NCBI GenBank assembly: GCA_031284025.1
Contig: JAITAR010000031.1
Coordinates: 1-5,451 of the forward strand
Direction of reading: 5' to 3'
Length of the DNA: 5,451 nucleotides
Source of the DNA: Rickettsiales bacterium
GTDB taxonomy: Bacteria > Pseudomonadota > Alphaproteobacteria > Rickettsiales > UBA1997
Below are positions 1 to 4,085 of the stretch, in pieces (the first letter of the stretch is position 1; every line of letters starts with the position of its first letter). Made by a program: the position numbers and the translations under genes. Under the pieces are notes generated by a model that did not search any database, was not told where the DNA came from, and saw nothing but the letters and a program-made list of their open reading frames with translations.

Positions 1-90
1 ACCCCAAAGAGATTCAACGGTTATTTTCATACCGTTAGACAGAATAAGGTCTATATTATGTGACTCAGGATGTATACTTTTCTTTGGCAT
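1..90 (-). CDS. rpmE: 50S ribosomal protein L31 (bL31), N-terminal part, runs off left edge
   Basis: Reading the minus strand from an ATG at 90-88 gives exactly 30 codons up to the window edge with no stop. The product begins MPKKSIHPE and ends ITVESLWG. This matches the start of alphaproteobacterial bL31, which typically begins MKKDIHP and carries a (R/E)STWG-type motif near residue 30, where this protein has ESLWG. L31 is a small protein of the large ribosomal subunit, usually about 70-80 residues, so more than half of the gene lies outside. No zinc-binding cysteine is visible in this part, as in the cysteine-free form of the family. An in-frame TAA four codons upstream makes ATG-90 the only reasonable start. 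No clear Shine-Dalgarno precedes it. It is transcribed leftward, away from radC. The identification rests on a short piece, but the IHP motif and its position are distinctive. Confidence 0.8.
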   Translation of the reverse strand, partial: MPKKSIHPESHNIDLILSNGMKITVESLWG

Positions 91-116
91 CTTTACACAT
101 TAAAGGCATGGACTGT

Positions 117-146
117 ATGCTATCTACGAGGTACTAAAAATATCAA
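117..146 (-). promoter_or_regulatory. candidate promoter for rpmE
   Basis: On the minus strand a TTGATA (-35, at 146-141) and a TAGCAT (-10, at 122-117) are separated by 18 bp, upstream of the rpmE start. The -35 matches the sigma-70 consensus at five of six positions and the -10 at four of six. AT-rich DNA produces such pairs by chance, so this is only a candidate. Confidence 0.25.
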
Positions 147-276
147 TTAGTTTTCAAAGCTCTAACGACATCCATTTCCTTCTAATGTGTTAGTAATACA
201 ATTTCTTTCAACCACTGTTCTTTGTTTTTTCAAAAATCTGCTATCTTCAGTAAGAACTGAGGCACGGCATTAGTAT

Positions 277-290
277 GATATATATATATC
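277..290. repeat. 14-bp perfect AT palindrome
   Basis: A G, six AT steps and a C form a perfectly self-complementary 14-mer (GATATATATATATC). It could mark easily melted DNA or be a simple repeat. Nothing ties it to a particular function. Confidence 0.7.
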
Positions 291-369
291 AATATTTATG
301 TTTTTATCGTAAAAGTCAAAACAACTATAGTTTCTCACTAATTGGAATAAAATAAAATAGATTTTTAAA

Positions 370-398
370 GGACAAAATTTCTCCTATCTTTTTTGTCC
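370..398. repeat. 8-bp inverted repeat, 13-nt loop
   Basis: GGACAAAA at 370-377 is repeated inverted as TTTTGTCC at 391-398 around a pyrimidine-rich 13-nt loop. As RNA it would form a modest hairpin on either strand. There is no U-tract placed to make a textbook terminator, so an operator or chance are equally possible. Confidence 0.5.
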
Positions 399-507
399 AT
401 CCTTTGCTATAGCTTCTGTAGCTGCACTGAACATGTGTTAACCATTACTCCCTGCGAAAAGTTTCAATAGAAAAAAATACTATGAACTGTGGAAAACAGT
501 CTAGATG

Positions 508-516
508 TGTTATAAT
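508..516 (+). promoter_or_regulatory. extended -10 promoter for radC
   Basis: The sequence TGT-TATAAT is a perfect sigma-70 -10 hexamer preceded by the TGn extended element. The region where a -35 would lie (about 488-493) is a poor match, which extended -10 promoters tolerate. Transcription would start near 522-524, giving a leader of about 85 nt before the radC ATG. The -10 sits between a TCTAG (500-504) and a CTAGA (519-523), an inverted pair that could be an operator. A 5-bp dyad ACTGT/ACAGT (486-500) lies just upstream. Confidence 0.55.
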
Positions 517-518
517 TG

Positions 519-587
519 CTAGACAATGCTACGGAAAAAATAACCATTGATTTAGAAACTTTTTTGCTGTAGCATAGGACTATCTAG
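519..587 (+). promoter_or_regulatory. long imperfect stem-loop in the radC leader
   Basis: ATGCTAC (526-532) pairs perfectly with GTAGCAT (569-575). Inside it, six A (535-540) face six T (560-565) across a 2x3 internal loop, leaving a 19-nt terminal loop. Outside it, CTAGA (519-523) can pair with TCTAG (583-587). If transcription starts near 523, this hairpin would occupy the extreme 5' end of the radC mRNA and end a few nucleotides before the ribosome binding site. Roles in mRNA stability or translational control are inference. It matches no riboswitch family I recognise. Confidence 0.5.
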
Positions 588-595
588 AAAATATT

Positions 596-600
596 GGAGA
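596..600 (+). promoter_or_regulatory. ribosome binding site that decides the radC start
   Basis: GGAGA lies 8 nt before the ATG at 609 and is the only good Shine-Dalgarno I see at a gene start in this window. It favours ATG-609 over the in-frame TTG at 594, which overlaps this motif and has no ribosome binding site of its own. Confidence 0.7.
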
Positions 601-608
601 ACAGTTCG

Positions 609-1337
609 ATGAATTTAAATGAAGGTCATCGTGCTAAGATGAGGGAGAGATTTGCTATGGCGAAGAAATCTCTAGGAGACTATGAGCTGCTGGAGATGCT
701 ACTATTTCTAGCCATCCCCCGAAAAAACACTAGAGATCTTGCCAAGATGCTAATGAAAAAATTTGGTTCTCTTAGAGAGGTGCTAAATGCCGATGAAAAT
801 CAGCTGACTAGTCTAGATGGCATAGGCAGCAGGGCGGTGGAGGTGATAGAGCTATTTCATGAGATGATAGTTAGAGTGGAGAGAGATGACATCGGCACTA
901 GACCGATCATTAGACTAGATAGACTTAGAGCGGTGGAAAAGTACTGCAGAGCTCGTCTAGGATATTTAACCCATGAAGAGATGCTAGTACTATTTCTCAG
1001 CAGTTCTATGGGTCTAATGGGAGAGGAGATAGTTAACGTTGGCAATCAGTCAGAGATAAGGGTGTATAAGAATATCATAATAACTAGAGCTACCCAGAAT
1101 GGAGCCAGTGGCATAATAGTGGTCCACAATCATCCCTCAGACAATCCTCAGCCCTCGGAGGCTGATATCGAAGTTACCGCAGGTTTAAGAGATATTCTAG
1201 AAAAGGTAGGTCTAAAGCTCCATGACCACCTGATAGTCACCAGAAATCACAGCTTCAGCTTCAGCAGAGAAGGTCTTCTGGAAGGAGAAGTAACTACTAG
1301 TCATAATTTCAAAAGATTTAGGATAACTTTAGATTAA
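609..1337 (+). CDS. radC: RadC family JAB/MPN (JAMM) domain protein
   Basis: A 242-residue protein of the usual RadC length. The N-terminal domain has the family's HR-x-RMRERF-like start (about 7-15) and the DYELLEMLLF segment (24-33). A helix-hairpin-helix follows (about 52-83, with LDGIGSRA), then the C-terminal JAMM domain (about 110-230). The metal-site signature H173-x-H175-x7-S183-x2-D186 is intact, with E123 a likely partner glutamate, and the later LHDHLIV and SFSFSREGLL motifs are present. One variation is that the glycine normally after HNHPS is an aspartate (D178). RadC was named for a DNA repair phenotype that was later reassigned, so its true role is unsettled; the fold suggests a metal-dependent hydrolase or a DNA-associated factor. 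About half of the leucines use CTA, more than in the neighbouring portal gene. The 3' end overlaps the antisense ACP remnant by 20 bp. No clear terminator follows. Confidence 0.95.
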   Translation: MNLNEGHRAKMRERFAMAKKSLGDYELLEMLLFLAIPRKNTRDLAKMLMKKFGSLREVLNADENQLTSLDGIGSRAVEVIELFHEMIVRVERDDIGTRPIIRLDRLRAVEKYCRARLGYLTHEEMLVLFLSSSMGLMGEEIVNVGNQSEIRVYKNIIITRATQNGASGIIVVHNHPSDNPQPSEADIEVTAGLRDILEKVGLKLHDHLIVTRNHSFSFSREGLLEGEVTTSHNFKRFRITLD

Positions 1338-1608
1338 CCTCTAGATTCAAAAAGCTAGAACAGATATGTGAAAAACAAGTATATGAGAAAATAGGTTTCG
1401 TGATATTATCAGCTAGAGGTAAAAAAGTAAGAGGAGCTGGAGGTAAAACTAAGGTCTTTGCTATGAAAAAAGAGATGTCTACCACATCCTTTACGCTGTG
1501 AAAACTAGATACTTCCCTCGCATTGAAATGGATTCCAAAACTTTTCTCTATTTCAAAGGACAACTCAACTATCCACAGCGAATCTGGACCAAGCTGCTCC
1601 AGCAGCAC
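1318..1608 (-). pseudogene. decayed acyl carrier protein gene (phosphopantetheine attachment domain)
   Basis: Read on the minus strand from a GTG at 1608, the first ~50 codons align without a gap to acyl carrier proteins. LLEQLGPDSL corresponds to the FVEDLGADSL of typical ACPs, with the serine (residue 10 here) that would carry 4'-phosphopantetheine. VELSFEIEKSFGI matches the acidic recognition helix, and the VKDVVDI stretch matches the last helix. Real ACPs are about 77-85 residues with some 30 residues (helix I and loop) before DSL. Here that part is missing: several in-frame stops lie upstream, the nearest at 1641-1639. After VVDI the frame runs on for over 45 codons that do not look like ACP and ends inside the complement of radC, suggesting loss of the normal stop. 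I infer an inactive remnant, with a working acpP elsewhere. A short expressed ACP-like protein is less likely. Confidence 0.6.
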
Positions 1609-1650
1609 ATCTTTTAAGATTATCCTATATATTTTGATTTATCGAAAATG

Positions 1651-1663
1651 GGCCTATTAGGCC
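1651..1663. repeat. short GC hairpin upstream of the portal gene
   Basis: GGCCT and AGGCC flank a 3-nt loop in otherwise very AT-rich DNA, followed on the plus strand by an A/T stretch with five T. It could act as a weak terminator isolating the portal gene from upstream transcription, but the stem is short and the T-run is offset by several bases. Confidence 0.3.
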
Positions 1664-1671
1664 TAAATATT

Positions 1672-1699
1672 TTTACCTTTGCCAGTTAAAATATATACT
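1672..1699 (+). promoter_or_regulatory. candidate promoter for the portal gene
   Basis: TTTACC (1672-1677; four of six to the -35 consensus) and TATACT (1694-1699; five of six to the -10) are 16 bp apart, about 60 bp before the portal start. Another TATAAA at 1737-1742 would leave almost no leader. Either could be chance in AT-rich DNA. Confidence 0.3.
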
Positions 1700-1758
1700 G
1701 CCGGACTAATTCCCCGAATCTATAGTTCGATCATACTATAAAAATGCAAGCGAAGTAG

Positions 1759-2928
1759 ATGTTCAGTTTTTTTTCTAAAAATAAAAAACAACAGGAAATT
1801 AAGGGAGTAATTTCAACAAAAGCTTACTATCAAGACATTGGAAAGGCTGTATGGACTGACAGAAATTATGTACATATGTCAGAGGAATCCTACGTGAAGA
1901 ATGTAATAGCAAACAGGTGTATATCCATAATTACAAAAAGTGCATCCGCCATAAAATTAAATATAAGAAATAAAGTTTCTGGAAATACGCCAGACAACCA
2001 CAAAATTTTAAATCTTCTGAAAAAACCAAATCCAGTGGCAGGGATGTTTGATTTTTTCGAAACTATATATGCTCACAGACTAATTTCTGGCAATGTGTAT
2101 ATACAGGCTATTTTTGCAAAAAGTTCAAAATATTTTGAGCCACAGGAATTGTTTATTCTCAGGCCGGATAGGGTAACTATACTCGCCGGAGATTCTTCAA
2201 TCCCCATCGGCTATAAATATAAGGTGGGAAGTAGAGAATTTGTGTTTAGGGTTAATCAGGTTTCTGGTAAATCAGAAATTCTACATATAAAGAGCTTTCA
2301 CCCGACAAATGACTGGTATGGTCTATCGCAGGTTGAGCCGGCAGCATATTCCATAGATCAACACAATGAAGCGTCCAAATGGAATCAAGCTATGCTACAG
2401 AATGGTGCAAAACCCTGTGGAGCCCTCATCGTTAAAAATGATGCCGAAAATAATGGCTTTTTAACGGATGATCAATTCGAAAGACTAAAGGAACAGCTGA
2501 ATAACGAATTTTCTGGCAGTACAAATGCGGGAAAACCATTATTGCTTGAAGGCGGACTAGATTGGAAGGAAATAAGCATGAGTCCTAAAGAAATGGATTT
2601 TCTCGAAATGAAACACAGCACAGCTAGAGATATAGCTCTATCCTTTGGAGTTCCATCGCAGCTCATTGGCATACCTGGAGATAATACTTACAATAACATG
2701 GCCGAAGCACGACTATTTCTCTGGGAGCAAACTATACTGCCAATGGTAGACAGCGTTCTTACTAGTCTAAATAATTGGCTTATGCCTATGTTTGGCGATG
2801 AATTTGAAATTGAGTATAACAAAAATGAAATAACTCCACTTTCCATTAGAAAAGAAAATTTCTGGAACATAGTAAACAACAGTGATTTTCTAGCGGCGGA
2901 CGAGAAAAAGAAATTACTCGGCCTGTGA
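1759..2928 (+). CDS. phage / gene transfer agent portal protein, HK97 family
   Basis: The 389-residue product has the length and layout of HK97-type portals, closest in feel to the portals of alphaproteobacterial gene transfer agents. Recognisable stretches are the early helical part with YVKNVIANRCISII (about 45-58), the LLKKPNP motif (about 92-98), FHPTNDWYGLSQVEPA (about 181-196), a long clip/stem part with LTDDQFERLK and GKPLLLEGGLDWK, the IALSFGVPSQLIGIPGDNTYNNMAEA region (about 294-319), and the terminal FLAADEKKKLLGL. Portals form the dodecameric ring at one capsid vertex through which DNA is packaged and leaves. No terminase, prohead protease or capsid gene is adjacent, so it stands alone. 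The frame is intact. ATG-1759 directly follows the stop of a four-codon ATG-led mini-frame (1744-1758), and there is no good Shine-Dalgarno. Whether it is expressed or still used cannot be told from this window. Confidence 0.93.
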   Translation: MFSFFSKNKKQQEIKGVISTKAYYQDIGKAVWTDRNYVHMSEESYVKNVIANRCISIITKSASAIKLNIRNKVSGNTPDNHKILNLLKKPNPVAGMFDFFETIYAHRLISGNVYIQAIFAKSSKYFEPQELFILRPDRVTILAGDSSIPIGYKYKVGSREFVFRVNQVSGKSEILHIKSFHPTNDWYGLSQVEPAAYSIDQHNEASKWNQAMLQNGAKPCGALIVKNDAENNGFLTDDQFERLKEQLNNEFSGSTNAGKPLLLEGGLDWKEISMSPKEMDFLEMKHSTARDIALSFGVPSQLIGIPGDNTYNNMAEARLFLWEQTILPMVDSVLTSLNNWLMPMFGDEFEIEYNKNEITPLSIRKENFWNIVNNSDFLAADEKKKLLGL

Positions 2929-2978
2929 CAATGATAGACCGTGAACGGCCACAGCGCCTCGTCTTTTTCACCAGCAGG

Positions 2979-3000
2979 AGTTTTTGAGAACGTAAAAACT
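2979..3000. repeat. 7-bp inverted repeat between convergent portal and fabI genes
   Basis: AGTTTTT (2979-2985) and AAAAACT (2994-3000) are perfect inverted copies around an 8-nt loop in the 112-bp gap between two convergent genes. The location suits a bidirectional transcription end, but the stem is almost all A-T and lacks a GC-rich hairpin, so a classic intrinsic terminator is not shown. Confidence 0.4.
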
Positions 3001-3040
3001 AAAGCTTAGGAATATTTGATCGACAAAGGAAAAGGATTCT

Positions 3041-3868
3041 CTAGTCGAATTTATAATCGCTAGGAACTTCTATATTCTCCACAAATGGATCTTTCATACC
3101 TACTATGTGGAAACCACTGTCGAGGTGTACAATCTCTCCAGTAAGTCCGCTAGACAGGTCGCTAACCATATATAGTGCCGTTCGGCCATTATCCTCTGGA
3201 GTAACATTCCTCCGGAGAGGGGAGTTTATTTCATTATACTTCAGCATATAATTAAGTCCATCTATACCTGAGGCAGCTAGAGTTTTTATTGGACCTGACG
3301 ATATGGCATTGATTCTAATATTTTTTGGACCCAGATCACTCGCAAGATACCTGACGCTGGCCTCCAGGGCAGCCTTCGCAACACCCATGACGTTATAGTT
3401 TGGCACTACCTTTTCGGACCCATAGTATGTCATCGTCAATATGCTGCCACCGCCGGATTTCTCCATGAGGGGAACAGCTCTTTTCGTCAGAGCAACCAGA
3501 GAATATACCGAGATATCCATAGTGTTTTTGAAATTATCTCTCGACGTATTAAAATATTTACCTTTGAGTTCGTTTTTATCCGAATAGGCAATGGAGTGAA
3601 CCAGAAAGTCAAGCCTACCCCATTTCTTTGCAATAACCTCAAAAACATTGTCCAGTTCATTGTCATTTAGCACATCGCAGTCTATAACTGTCTTTACACC
3701 CAACTCTTCGGCAAGCGGTATTACTCTCTTAATCCCAATTTCTCCCTGATATGTCAGTGCTATCTCGGCTCCACTGTCAACCACTTCCCTAGCCACGCCC
3801 CAGGCTATTGATTTGTTATTTAGAACGCCAAGAACTACTCCCACTTTACCCTTCAAAAGCTCAGTCAT
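3041..3868 (-). CDS. fabI: enoyl-[acyl-carrier-protein] reductase [NADH]
   Basis: FabI carries out the last step of each type II fatty acid elongation cycle, reducing trans-2-enoyl-ACP with NADH in the cytoplasm; it is the target of triclosan and diazaborines. The 275-residue product is a short-chain dehydrogenase/reductase fold of normal FabI length. It shows the nucleotide-binding GVLNNKSIAWG loop (14-24), ALTYQGE (37-43), the conserved HSIAY (91-95), and the FabI active site TYYGSEKVVPNYNVMGVAK with Y158 and K165 in the Y-x6-K spacing. SSGPIKTLAASGI (190-202) forms the substrate-binding loop, and GEIVHLDSGFHI lies near the end. I chose ATG-3868, where family homology begins (MTELLKGKVGVVLGV). 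An in-frame GTG at 3937 would add 23 residues without FabI counterpart and would overlap the likely promoter. There is no evident Shine-Dalgarno. It converges on the portal gene and diverges from miaB. Confidence 0.95.
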   Translation of the reverse strand: MTELLKGKVGVVLGVLNNKSIAWGVAREVVDSGAEIALTYQGEIGIKRVIPLAEELGVKTVIDCDVLNDNELDNVFEVIAKKWGRLDFLVHSIAYSDKNELKGKYFNTSRDNFKNTMDISVYSLVALTKRAVPLMEKSGGGSILTMTYYGSEKVVPNYNVMGVAKAALEASVRYLASDLGPKNIRINAISSGPIKTLAASGIDGLNYMLKYNEINSPLRRNVTPEDNGRTALYMVSDLSSGLTGEIVHLDSGFHIVGMKDPFVENIEVPSDYKFD

Positions 3869-3902
3869 ACTACAGCCAATCAAAACCTTAATTATAAAAT
3901 AG

Positions 3903-3930
3903 ATTATTGCAGGGATTTTTTTATTTTCAA
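3903..3930 (-). promoter_or_regulatory. candidate sigma-70 promoter for fabI
   Basis: On the minus strand TTGAAA (3930-3925; five of six to the -35 consensus) and AATAAT (3908-3903; five of six to the -10) are 16 bp apart. Transcription would begin about 25-30 nt before the ATG at 3868. A TATAAT further down (3896-3891) is an alternative -10 but lacks a good -35. This placement supports the shorter FabI start. Confidence 0.5.
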
Positions 3931-3993
3931 CTGTCACTGAAAGCTATTGGAAATAGTATAATGATTATATTTGTTTAGAAAGTAAAATATACG

Positions 3994-4066
3994 CCGTCCG
4001 CTTTCATTCTTCTTGCCTTTAAATTACCTTTTAGCTAAGAAATTTCTGTAATTGAAGGAAGGACGG
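3994..4066. repeat. nested inverted repeats between fabI and miaB
   Basis: CCGTCC (3994-3999) is inverted as GGACGG (4061-4066). Within it, CCTT plus AATTAC (4016-4019, 4022-4027) can pair with GTAATT plus AAGG (4048-4053, 4055-4058) across a small internal loop. The innermost part contains two overlapping perfect palindromes, TTAGCTAA (4031-4038) and AGAAATTTCT (4038-4047). The whole could fold as one long hairpin if transcribed, or present operator sites to dimeric regulators serving both divergent genes. Function is unknown. Confidence 0.5.
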
Positions 4067-4079
4067 ATAAACCTATAGA
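4052..4079 (+). promoter_or_regulatory. candidate promoter placing miaB transcription at or near its start codon
   Basis: TTGAAG (4052-4057) and TATAGA (4074-4079) have a 16-bp spacer; each matches four of six consensus bases. Initiation would fall at about the ATG (4086), giving a leaderless or near-leaderless mRNA, which fits the lack of a Shine-Dalgarno there. A TATAAT at 3957-3962 is an alternative -10 but has no good -35 upstream. Confidence 0.25.
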
Positions 4080-4085
4080 ATAGCT

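Larger units (their letters stand above)
91..507. other. AT-rich non-coding stretch between divergent rpmE and radC
   Basis: I find no open frame here that looks like a gene on either strand. The longest stop-free runs are a few dozen codons and match nothing I recognise. It holds the presumed upstream region of rpmE, a 14-bp perfect AT palindrome (277-290), an 8-bp inverted repeat with a 13-nt loop (370-398), a 5-bp dyad (486-500), and poly-T/poly-A tracts. No tRNA-like cloverleaf, T-loop motif or known small RNA motif was seen. Confidence 0.6.

Noticed and set aside
162..269. Minus-strand stop-free run of 35 codons rich in charged residues
   Set aside because: It has no ATG start, ribosome binding site or recognisable family, and its length is unremarkable for chance. 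It could be a remnant but cannot be supported.
384..434. Minus-strand 16-residue frame (MFSAATEAIAKDGQKR) faintly like part of an HU/IHF-type protein
   Set aside because: It is far too short, with stops on both sides in frame. The resemblance covers only a few common residues.
594..608. TTG start for RadC five codons before the ATG
   Set aside because: The TTG overlaps the GGAGA that serves ATG-609 and has no ribosome binding site itself.
1744..1758. Four-codon frame MQAK directly before the portal ATG
   Set aside because: Too short to call a leader peptide and without a ribosome binding site; most likely chance, though mentioned under the portal gene.
3869..3937. Upstream GTG start adding 23 residues to FabI, including a hydrophobic stretch ending near a cysteine
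   Set aside because: FabI homology begins exactly at ATG-3868, the added residues have no family counterpart, and the interval contains the best fabI promoter candidate. The lipoprotein-like look is probably chance in AT-rich DNA.
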